Origin: Gammaproteobacteria bacterium
GTDB lineage: Bacteria > Pseudomonadota > Gammaproteobacteria > Ga0077536
Direction of reading: 5' to 3'
Length of the DNA: 42,344 nucleotides
NCBI GenBank assembly: GCA_030429865.1
Contig: JAUIFX010000013.1
Location: forward strand, 1 to 42,344
The first letter of the stretch is position 1; every line of letters begins with the position of its first letter. The notes beneath the pieces are model-generated. The model was not told the DNA's origin and searched no databases. It saw only the letters and a program-made list of their open reading frames with translations. A program made the translations under genes and the position numbers. Positions 8,760 to 18,090 of the stretch are shown here, piece by piece.

Positions 8760-9389
8760 ATGATCACGCTCTACCACTGTGCCGGCGCCCGTTCGATGCG
8801 CAGCCACTGGCTGCTGCACGAACTCGGTCTCGACTTCCGCCTGGTCACGCTGCCCTTCTCGATGGCCAGCCTGCGCACGCCGGCCTACCTGGCCATCTCG
8901 CCGCTCGGGCGCGTGCCCTGCCTGGTCGATGGTGACCTCACCCTGATCGAGTCGGGAGCCATCTGCCAGTACCTGTGCGAGACCTACGACGACGGCCGCT
9001 TGCACCGCCCGCCGGGCCATCCCGAACGCGCCGCCTGGTTGCAGTGGCTGCATTATGCCGAAACCATCGCCGTGCACGCCGCGAGCCTCGTGCAGCAGCG
9101 CGTGTTCATCGCGCCGGCGGACCGCTCGCCGGTCGTGCACAAGCTCGAATCACGGCGTCTCTACAAGGCCCTGGAAGTGATCGCGGCGGAACTCTCGGAC
9201 CGCGACTACCTGCTACCGAGCGGCTTCAGCGCCGTGGATACCGCGGTCGGCTACAGCGTGCACCTCGCGCGCCAACTCATCGATACCGCGCCGCTCGCGG
9301 CCATCGAGGCCTACCATCAACGCCTCGCCGCACGGCCCGCCTTCCAGCGTGCGCTCGACGCCTCACCGCTGGACGACGCACCGGCCTGA
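8760..9389 (+). CDS. Glutathione S-transferase family protein
   Basis: MITLYHCAGARSMRSHWLLHELGLDF..., SPLGRVPCLVDGDLTLIESGAICQYL. Confidence 0.92.
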   Translation: MITLYHCAGARSMRSHWLLHELGLDFRLVTLPFSMASLRTPAYLAISPLGRVPCLVDGDLTLIESGAICQYLCETYDDGRLHRPPGHPERAAWLQWLHYAETIAVHAASLVQQRVFIAPADRSPVVHKLESRRLYKALEVIAAELSDRDYLLPSGFSAVDTAVGYSVHLARQLIDTAPLAAIEAYHQRLAARPAFQRALDASPLDDAPA

Positions 9390-9438
9390 GCCCCTGTCAG
9401 AACCCCGCCCGGCCGTCCGCCGGGCGCACACGGCCGCC

Positions 9439-12400
9439 TCACTCGAGCCAGCTGCGCGGGTCGAGCGGATCCTCCGGCAACAGTTCCTCGCGCTCGATCG
9501 AATAGATCAGGTCGGCGCCCTGGCGCACCCCCGATTCCGCTTCCACGCTCCAGCTCGGCGTCAGCTTGTAGTTGAGGAAGAACGACATGAGGCGGTCGAA
9601 CGGGTTGAACTCCGAGCGCACCGACAGCTTGGGCGTCAGGCGCTTGCCGGCGGTGATCGCGGTGTCGCGCGTGGTCTCGCCGGTGTCGATGCCGAACTCG
9701 TCGAGACCGAACGCGTCGCGCACCTGGCTCGTGACCATGGAGGCACGTTCGGCGCCGAGCGACAGCGCCGCACTGGTGATCACCGACGCCTCGCCCGACG
9801 ACGCGCTGTCGAGCCCGTGCCCGGTGACGATCCAGGCGAGTATCTCGGCGTCCGGCATGGGCGGCTCGGAGAACAACTCGAAGCGCGGCGCGCGCACGTT
9901 GCCGCTGACCAGCAGCCCGGCAACGACGTCGACGTCCGGGCGCACCGCGCGCACGTCGAGCTCCGGGCTGTCGATGGGCCCGGCGAAGATCAGGTGTCCG
10001 CGTTCCACCGACAGTTCCTGGCCGTAGGCCTCGTAACGCCCGGTCGCGATGCTGACCCGCCCGCTGCCGCGGCCGATACGGTCGCCGCGCTGCTTGGTCC
10101 AGTGCACGCCTCCGGCGAGACGCGCGTCGAGTCCCGCGGCGTCGATCCGAACCTCGTCGCCGAGCACCAGCTCGACGTCGCCGGTCACCGCGTTGGTGAA
10201 GAAATCGACCGGCGGCGGCACGTCGTCCGCGGGCGCCCCGGCGCCGACGATCACTTCGTCGGGCGAAACGGCGATCGCCGAAGCAGGCAGGGTACCGAGC
10301 GAGATGATGACCCGTGGCAGCGTCAGCTTGCCGCTCAGGTCGGCGTGCCGGGTGCTGAAATCGAGCACGAGATCGGGCGAGACGTCCGCCTCCACGTCGG
10401 GCAGGCGCACCACGCCCAGGTGCTCACCGTGCACGCGCACGCGGCCCGGCCAGTCGGCCTGCGGGTCGAGCGTCATGCGCCCATCGAGTTCGACCGCGTG
10501 CTCGCCGTCACCGAGCGCGCCACGCACCGTCAGCACATTCCCCGCCGCGCTCCGCGCGGCGAGTTCGAGACGGCTGACGCGCATACCGCTCGCGGGCACC
10601 GTAATGGCGCCCTCGCGCAGACGTGCGTCGAGCGCGACCCGCGGCTCAGCCCGCGTGCCGGCCAGCGTTGCCTCGAGCTGCGCCGCACCCCGGGTGCCGG
10701 CGAGCTCCGGCACGAACTCCTCGACCCAGGCCAGCTCGGCGGCGGCAACCCGCAACGAACCGTCGAGCGCCTGCGCGGCGTCGAGACCGTAGCGCAGGGT
10801 CCCGTCGAGCTCGAGCCAGCTGCCGAGATCCGCTTCGACGCGCGCCGCGAGCAGCGCAGGCGACAAGCTCAGCGTACCCCGCGTATCACGCAGCGGCACG
10901 ATTTCCACGCTGCCGTCGGCACGCGCCGCGTGCAAGGCCGCGCCCTCGAGCGCCAGCTGCGCCGTGCCCTCGATGCCGGCGGTGCTCGCCGCGAAACGGG
11001 CGGTGCCGCCGAGCCGCCCACGCGCGCCGATCGTCGTCGGCAGGTAGTCTGCGAATACCGCGAGCGGCAGCGCGGCGAGGCCCAGTTCGGCATCGCCCGC
11101 GCTGCCCGTCCAGCCGTCCAGGGCAAGGCACAGCCGCGCCGCGTCCTGGCCCAGGCAGGCCCGCGCGAGATCGACGCGGCCCTCGGCATAGGCGAATGCG
11201 CTCGGTTCCTGCAGTGTCCAGTCGCCGAGCGGCGTCGCGCCGAGCGAGAGCGTTTCGAGACGGCCGTCCCAGCGCGGCGCCTGCCAGCCACCCTGCGCGA
11301 CGACGACCGCGCTCGGCTCGCCGCCGCCCAGGGACAGCTCGAGCGTATGGTTTCCGAGCGTGCCGTCGAGCCCGACGGCCAGGGTACCGAGTTTGCGCGC
11401 CGCCGCCTCGATCCCGCTCAGCGTCAGGTCGAGATGCTGTGCGCCGGTGCTTGCGAGATCGAGCGCCACCGATCCTTCGAGCGCTGCCACCGACCAGTCG
11501 TCGCGGCGCAAGCCGCGCCCGGCCAGCGCCGCGCTGATACGCGGTGCTGCCAATGCGCCGCCGAACGTCCCGTCGGCGCGCAGCTCACCGGCCAGGCCCG
11601 GCGCAAGCTTGCCGAGGTCGGCCGCGACGAGCTCGAAACGGCCGGCCAGGGCGTCGTCGAGGACACCGCTCGCATCGAGCACGTTGTCGCCCAGCGCGAG
11701 GTGCGCCCGCTCGAGGCTAACGCGCTGCCCCTGCATGGCCAGTGCGAGGTGGCCGGCGACCGTGTGCCCGCGCCAGTTACCGGCGAGTTCGGTGAGATCG
11801 AGTGAGCCGTCGAAGCCGTCGCCGTCACGCGCGGCGAGCGTGAGCGAACCCGTACCGTCAAGCGCCGAATCGAGGTCCGGCGCGAGCCGGGCCAGGTCGA
11901 GCCCGCGCGCGGTGAAACGCAGCGCCGCCGCGGCGCGTGGCACGAAGCGCACCTGCCCTCGAGCCTCCGCCAAGCCACCCAGCAGGCCGACATCGAGACG
12001 CGTGACGGCGAACGCCTCGCGGCCGAGCTCACCGTCGAGCGCGAGGCGCAGGGCCCGATACGTGCATGGCGGCCATCGGCGGCGACGCTGACCTCGAGGG
12101 CATCGAGGGCACCACGCGCGCGGACATCGACCTGCGCGAGCTCGAGGACCTCGGTGCCGCCCGCTGGCAGATTGAGACCGGCAGCCGCGACCGTTGCGTC
12201 GAGCCGGGGCTGCGCCTCCAGCCCGTCGAGCGTGGCGCTGAGCGTGCTCGCGATCGGCGCGGCGGCTTCGTGGTGCAGCACCAGCCGGTCGCCGGCGTAG
12301 TCGAGGCGTCCGCTACCCGTCAGCGCCGACCACGGGCCACGTTCGGCGGTAGCCCGCCACTCGAACGTCACCCCGTAGCTGCCCGCCGCCGCGTCCGCGC

Positions 12401-13382
12401 CGGCCTGCACGCCGGCCGCGACGCCGATCGCGCGCGGCGCCAGGCCGCCGCCCTCGAGGCGGCTGTCGAGGGCGAGATCGAACGCGGCGGCGGTGCCGTG
12501 CAGGCCGAGCAGGCTCGGGCCGAGGCGCAGCGCCGCGTCACCCTCGCCCACGCTCAGCGCGTCCGCTTCCACGGACAGGGCGAAGCGCGGCTCCGCGCCC
12601 ATCGCGTCGATTTCGCCACCGATACGCAGCGGCAGGTAGCCCTCGACTTGTGCATCGAGCCGGAGATCATCGAGCCGCCCGCCGAGCGCGAGCGCGAGCG
12701 AGACCCGCCGCCGTGGCGCGCCCTCGCGCACCCCGTCGAGCGCCGCCACCAGCTTCGGCACCGCGCCGTCGACGAGCTCGAGCGAACCGTCGAGGGTCAC
12801 GCGCTCCTCGCCACGGGTGGCGAGGAGCGCGATGTCGTCGAGCTTCAGGCGCGCGCCGTCCACGGAAGCGGCGAGCGCCAGCGACTCGATCCGACCGGCG
12901 ACACCGTCGACGGTGAGCCCGCGCAGATCGATCTCGCGCACGGCCACGGTCACCGGCAGGGGCGGCAGCAGCGGCGTCGCCAGAGCGCCGGGCGGGCTCG
13001 CCGCCCGCGGTGCCGGCGTCACCGACACGCCGGTGAGCGCGAGCCGCGTGACGAGCAGGCGGCCGCGCCACAAGGCGCGCGGTCGCCAGGCGAACTCGGC
13101 GCGTTCCACGTGCACCTCGGCCGCCGGCAACGACAGCGCGAGGTCGTGCAGCACGAGGCGCCGTGCCAGGCGCCCCTCGAGCGCATCGAAACGCGCGTAG
13201 GGCGCGGCCAGGGGCGCCAGCCAGCCGGCCACCGTGCGCGTGCCGCCGACGCTGCCGGCGAGCCACGCGAGGGCCGCGGCGAGCACCGCGAGCAACACCG
13301 TGCCAAGCAGTACGAGGCGGCGCAGGGCGCGCCGCCAGCGCCGTTTGCGCGGCACCGAACTCTCGGCAGGCGGCGCGCTCAC
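9439..13382 (-). pseudogene. tamB: tamB (translocation and assembly module subunit TamB), interrupted by an apparent frameshift near 12045-12065
   Basis: N-terminal part in ORF 11424-13382 (GTG start overlapping the tamA stop, N-terminal TM); homologous-looking continuation in ORF 9439-11973 with typical TamB C-terminus (FNPFDRLMSFFLNYKLTPSWSVEAESG). The two coding stretches are offset by one base near GGGCCC. Confidence 0.85.
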
Positions 13383-15175
13383 AAGTCGGGCCCGATGCGC
13401 AGGTGCAGCCGCACGATGGTGTCGTCGTCGAGCGGGTGCGCGAGGTCGACGCGCGCCGGACCGACCGGCGAGCGCCAGCGCACGCCGGCGCCGACACCGA
13501 CCTTGACGCCGGTACTCGACCCGTCACCACCGAAGGCATTGCCGGCGTCGACGAACACCGCACCACCCCACTTGTCGGTGAAGAACTTCTCGAGTTCGAG
13601 GCTCGCGACCGCAAGGTGCTTGCCGCCGATGATCTTGCCATCGGCGTCCTCGGGGCCAAGGTCCTCGAAGCCGAAACCGCGGATGCTGTTGTCACCGCCG
13701 GCGAAGAAGCGTTCGGTTGGCGGCAATTCGTCGAACTGGTCGATCCAGCTGGTGCCGGCATCGAGACGCGTGAGCAGACGCATGCCGGCGGGCAGGCCGT
13801 AGACCGCGCTGGCGGATACCGCCGCGCGCGCGAAACTGACGTCGGAGACGATCGCGTCGGACGCGCCGCGAACCTCGAACTCGAGCGCCCAGCCGCGCGT
13901 CGGGTAGAGCGGGTCGTTGCTCGTCGTCTTGGCCCAGCGCAGTCCCGGGATCAGCAGGGTGGTCGTACCGCTGTCGCCGCCGACGTCGAAAATCTGGTGG
14001 TTCAAGTCGACGAAGCGCGTCTCCATCCAGCCCCACGGACGGCGCTTGGTCTCGCTCGCGCCGAGGCGGCTCTCGATGGTGTCGAAGCTGTCGAGATCCT
14101 CGCGGCGTACGCCGGCCTGGATGCTCAACCATTCGTCGGCCGGGTGCGCCCGCGGGATCTGGTAGGCGCCCTGCAACCGTTGCTCGATGAGCGAAGCACG
14201 CAGTTCCGCGCTGATGCGGTGACCGTGCCGATTGATGCGCCGGTTGGCGTAATTGATCCGCCCGCGTATACCTTCGTCGGTCGAAGCGCCGAGACCGGCG
14301 GCATACTTGTGCTGCTTGCGTGGCGTCAGCGCGATGTCGATCGGAATCGTTTCGCCCTCGGGCTGGGACAGCAACGGCCGCACTTCGACGCTCTCGAAGT
14401 ACTCGCTCGCCGAGAGCGCCGTGTAGAAGCGCGTGATCAGCGACGAGTTGTAGGGCGCGCCCGGCGCGTAATCGAGAAAACGCCGGATCAGGCTCTCGTT
14501 CAGGCGGTCCGGCTGCTCGTCGATGCGCACCGGCCCGACGCCGTATCGCGGACCGCTGGCGAATACCAGGGTGACGTCGGCCTTGCCGGCTTGCGGGTCG
14601 ACGGCCAGGCGGCTCGTCGTGAAGCGTCCGTCGAGGTAGCCGCGCTCGAGTGCGAGCGTCTCGATGAGGCTCTTGGCCTCGCTGTACCGTGCGTGCGACA
14701 GTCCCGCGCCCGGCGTGAGCGGCAGGTTGGCCAGCGCGCGCTCGAACGCGGCGTCTGTCTCGCCGGGCCCGCTGACGCGCACCTCGACCTCGCGCAGCTG
14801 CACGCGCGGCCCGCGCGTGACGCTGACGACTGCCCGCGGACAGTCACCGCCCGTATCGAGCGCAACGGATACCTCCGACTGGTAATAGCCGAACGCACGC
14901 AGGGCGTCGCGCGTCTCCTCCTCGGCGCGCACGGCCAGCGCGCGCACGTAGGCCGGCGCCGTGTCGCACGGCTTGCTCGCGAGCGACGCGTGCGCGCGGA
15001 CGTTGTCGGCCAGACGCCCTTCCACGCCCTGTACGTCGAGCGCGATCGACGGCCGGGTGGCGCCGTTTGCCGCCGCCTCTTCGCCGTTCTCGCCGAATGG
15101 CCACAGGCTGCACGCCGACAACACGGCGGCGAGCGGCGCCACCAGCACCGCACGCAAGGCGACGGGTATCGGCAT
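13379..15175 (-). CDS. tamA: TamA/BamA-family outer membrane protein (POTRA plus beta-barrel)
   Basis: MPIPVALRAVLVAPLAAVLSACSLWPFG..., POTRA-like repeats, C-terminal barrel with ERFFAGGDNSIRGF; adjacent to and overlapping tamB. Confidence 0.9.
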   Translation of the reverse strand: MPIPVALRAVLVAPLAAVLSACSLWPFGENGEEAAANGATRPSIALDVQGVEGRLADNVRAHASLASKPCDTAPAYVRALAVRAEEETRDALRAFGYYQSEVSVALDTGGDCPRAVVSVTRGPRVQLREVEVRVSGPGETDAAFERALANLPLTPGAGLSHARYSEAKSLIETLALERGYLDGRFTTSRLAVDPQAGKADVTLVFASGPRYGVGPVRIDEQPDRLNESLIRRFLDYAPGAPYNSSLITRFYTALSASEYFESVEVRPLLSQPEGETIPIDIALTPRKQHKYAAGLGASTDEGIRGRINYANRRINRHGHRISAELRASLIEQRLQGAYQIPRAHPADEWLSIQAGVRREDLDSFDTIESRLGASETKRRPWGWMETRFVDLNHQIFDVGGDSGTTTLLIPGLRWAKTTSNDPLYPTRGWALEFEVRGASDAIVSDVSFARAAVSASAVYGLPAGMRLLTRLDAGTSWIDQFDELPPTERFFAGGDNSIRGFGFEDLGPEDADGKIIGGKHLAVASLELEKFFTDKWGGAVFVDAGNAFGGDGSSTGVKVGVGAGVRWRSPVGPARVDLAHPLDDDTIVRLHLRIGPDL

Positions 15176-15384
15176 CAGGGCCGCGGACTGCCTTGCGATC
15201 GGGTGCGGGCGCGGTGCCGCGGCGGGACGGCGAGCGGAGCGGCGGGGTGGCGCGAATCCGGGTGCGATGATGGCAGGATGGGCAGCATGTGGGTGGTAAT
15301 CGTTATGTGGCCATGTTCCTCCACTCGGGCCGTCTTTGCAAAGCGCGGCCGTGCCGTGCCGGGCGGCGGCTGCGGGCGCGCGGC

Positions 15385-16245
15385 TCAGGCCGCGGGGCGC
15401 TCGCCGGCGATGGTGCTGCGGTACATCAAACGGCGGTGCCCTTCGTAGCCGCCGTCGGCGTAATGCACCACGCAACGGTTGTCCCAGACGACCAGCGTGT
15501 CCGCGTGCCAGCGGTGGCGATGCACGAATTCCGGCCGTGTCATGTGCTTGAAGAGGAATTCGAGCAGGGCCCGGCTCTCGTCGGCACGCATGCCTTCGAT
15601 ACCGATCGTGTAGACGTGGTTGACGAACAGCGATCGGCGTCCCGAGACGGGGTGACGCCGGACGATGGGATGGGTTTCGGTGTTCTCCGCCTCGGGCGAG
15701 ACGATGATGCGCATCGAACGGCTCGCGTCGTCGCGCGCGAACAGGCCGCGCGGTCCGTACGAGGGCGCCGCCGAGTGCACGCCGCGCAGGCCTGCGAGCA
15801 GTTCCTGCATGACGGGCGACAGGCTCGCGTACGCGGCGTAACCGTCGGCGAAGACCGTGTCGCCGCCGATGGGCGGCACCTGCGCGCCGTAGAGCAGCGT
15901 CGCGCTCGGCGGCGTCGCCTGGAAACTCCAGTCGGAATGCCACAGGCTGCCGAAGATCGGCGCCGTCTCATCGGCCTCGCGGCGGACTTCGATGACGTGC
16001 TCGAAGCCGGGCATCGGCTCGACGTAGGGATCGTGACCGAACGGACCGAGCACGCTGCAGAAAGCCTGCAGGCCCGCCGGGTCGAGCCGTTGCCCGGGAA
16101 ACACCAGCACCGGGTGCCGCGCCCACGCGGCGAGCAGTTCGGCGCTGACGGCAGCGTCGAGCGGCCGCGCGAGATCGACGCCGCGCACCCGTGCGACGAA
16201 GGCCTGGGCGGCCGGGCGGACCTCGAGATGGCGGAAATCCGTCAT
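15385..16245 (-). CDS. TauD/TfdA family Fe(II)/2-oxoglutarate dioxygenase
   Basis: WHSDWSF (HxD), GGDTVFAD, WDNRCVVHYA; AGGGAGG before ATG. Confidence 0.92.
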   Translation of the reverse strand: MTDFRHLEVRPAAQAFVARVRGVDLARPLDAAVSAELLAAWARHPVLVFPGQRLDPAGLQAFCSVLGPFGHDPYVEPMPGFEHVIEVRREADETAPIFGSLWHSDWSFQATPPSATLLYGAQVPPIGGDTVFADGYAAYASLSPVMQELLAGLRGVHSAAPSYGPRGLFARDDASRSMRIIVSPEAENTETHPIVRRHPVSGRRSLFVNHVYTIGIEGMRADESRALLEFLFKHMTRPEFVHRHRWHADTLVVWDNRCVVHYADGGYEGHRRLMYRSTIAGERPAA

Positions 16246-16351
16246 GCGCGCGCCTCCCTCTGACGGCTCTGATCGACCCCGATTGTACTGCGCCCGTGCC
16301 ACGCCGCACGCAGTGCTATCATCGACCGGAGGTCGCGGCGGAGACACGGTG

Positions 16352-17338
16352 ATGGAGGAAACCTTCGAACAGCGCCCGCTGCTCGATGCGGGCACGCTGC
16401 GGGCGCTGCAGGCGAGGGCCGACCTGCCCTCGGCGCTGCGCCTGGTATTGCACCTCGGTGTTTTTGCCGCGCTGGTCGCCCTCGTCGTGCGCGTCCACGA
16501 TGCGCCCGTTGCCGCGCTCGGCGCGAGCCTGCTGCTCGCGTGGGTGTGGTCGGCCCTGTTCGCGCCGTTCCACGAATGCACGCATCGCACCGCGTTCCGT
16601 TCGCGCCGCGCCAACGCGCTCGGTGCCTGGCTGACGGCAGTGCCGTTCATGATGGCGCCCGCGGTCTATCGCACGTTTCATTTCGAACACCACCGGCACA
16701 CCCAGGACCCGGCACGCGACCCCGAGTTGCTCGACGATCCGCGCTATGCGGCGTGGCCGCCGGGGCCGCGCGGCTGGCTGCAGCTCGCTTCGGGCTGGGG
16801 CCTGCTGATGCTCAAGGTAAGGCCGCTGCTCGGCTTCGCCTGCCAGCAGCGCGTTCACTGGCCGGGCTTCGCGCGCTGGGAGCACCGCATCAGCGACCCT
16901 GCCGAGGTGGTGTGCCAGTCGCGCCTCGTGCTCGCGGCGTGGGTGGCCTTCGTGGTCGCCGCGCTGTCGCTCGTACCGGGCGGCGCATGGCTGCTGTTCG
17001 CCGCCTGGTTCGCACACGTCTTCCAGGCCTTGTGGGTCTCGGCCGAGCACACCGGCCTGCCGCTCGAGGGACCGATCCTCGCCCGCACGCGGACGGTCGA
17101 CAGCAACGCCTTCGTGCGCTTCTGGTTGTGGAACATGAACTACCATGCCGAGCACCACGCCTGGCCGGGCATCCCGTGGCATCGCCTCGCGGACGCACAC
17201 CGTGAAGTCGCCCCGGCACTCGACTCGCACGTGTCGGGCTACGCAGCCCTGCACCGCAACGTGCTCACCGGACGCGCACGCCCGAGTGCCGATCCGGCGC
17301 ACGACATCGCCCCCACCCCCTCGCCCGCCGGCGACTGA
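16352..17338 (+). CDS. Membrane fatty acid desaturase-type protein
   Basis: Histidine boxes HECTH, HFEHHRH, YHAEHH and TM segments. Confidence 0.9.
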   Translation: MEETFEQRPLLDAGTLRALQARADLPSALRLVLHLGVFAALVALVVRVHDAPVAALGASLLLAWVWSALFAPFHECTHRTAFRSRRANALGAWLTAVPFMMAPAVYRTFHFEHHRHTQDPARDPELLDDPRYAAWPPGPRGWLQLASGWGLLMLKVRPLLGFACQQRVHWPGFARWEHRISDPAEVVCQSRLVLAAWVAFVVAALSLVPGGAWLLFAAWFAHVFQALWVSAEHTGLPLEGPILARTRTVDSNAFVRFWLWNMNYHAEHHAWPGIPWHRLADAHREVAPALDSHVSGYAALHRNVLTGRARPSADPAHDIAPTPSPAGD

Positions 17339-17352
17339 AGGAGAGAACCAAC

Positions 17353-17982
17353 ATGGCCTTCGAGGAGAAGATTCCGCGCCGTTACCCGAGCCGCGCCGAG
17401 ATGCAGGCGCGCGTGGCACGTTTCGGTGAACTGAAAGGTTTCGACGGCGGCCTGCCGGACAGCCACATGCCGTCCGCCGAGCGCATCCTCTACAACGTTA
17501 TCGGCTTCCAGCCGCCGCCCGGCGAAGCCGGCGCGGTGACGTCACCGGTCGGTGCACGCGCAGCCCGCATGTCGTCGATCAAGATCACCGAGGGCTTCAA
17601 TCTCGGTTACTGCGAAGCGCTGCCCGGCAAGGGCCCGATGATGCACAACCACGACACCAACGAAACCTTCATCGCGATACGCGGCCGCTGGCGCGCGAGC
17701 TGGGAAGCGGAGGACGGCAGCGTCGAACATGCCGACCTCGATCCGCTCGACGTGATCTCCTTTCCACCCGGGGTGATTCGCCGCTTCGAGAACGTCACCG
17801 AAGGCCAGCCCGACGTCTACGGCGTGCTCATGTTCGTCATTGCCGGCGACGCACCGGCCGCCGAGTTCAGCGCCGCGGCGATGGGCGAGATCGCGGCCGC
17901 CGGCCTGCTCGACGCCGCCGAGGGCGGCGATGACAGCTGGGTCCGGCCGCGCAACGACCCACGCAGCTGGCCGACGCGCTGA
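17353..17982 (+). CDS. Cupin domain protein
   Basis: Cupin pattern GPMMHNHDTNETFIAIRGRWRA ... DVISFPPGVIRRFENV. Confidence 0.8.
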   Translation: MAFEEKIPRRYPSRAEMQARVARFGELKGFDGGLPDSHMPSAERILYNVIGFQPPPGEAGAVTSPVGARAARMSSIKITEGFNLGYCEALPGKGPMMHNHDTNETFIAIRGRWRASWEAEDGSVEHADLDPLDVISFPPGVIRRFENVTEGQPDVYGVLMFVIAGDAPAAEFSAAAMGEIAAAGLLDAAEGGDDSWVRPRNDPRSWPTR

Positions 17983-18090
17983 GCTCCGGCCACGGCCCGC
18001 CGCGCCGCGGCAGGATGCCCCGGCGCGGCCCAGCGGCTATGCTGTGCCGCCGTCCTGCACGAGCGCCCGCGCCGCCCCTGCCCTGCCCAC

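Noticed and set aside
9349-11805. 818-aa + strand ORF
   Set aside because: Antisense shadow of tamB with Arg/Glu-rich composition and no domain.
13163-15448. 761-aa + strand ORF
   Set aside because: Antisense of tamA; no recognisable domain.
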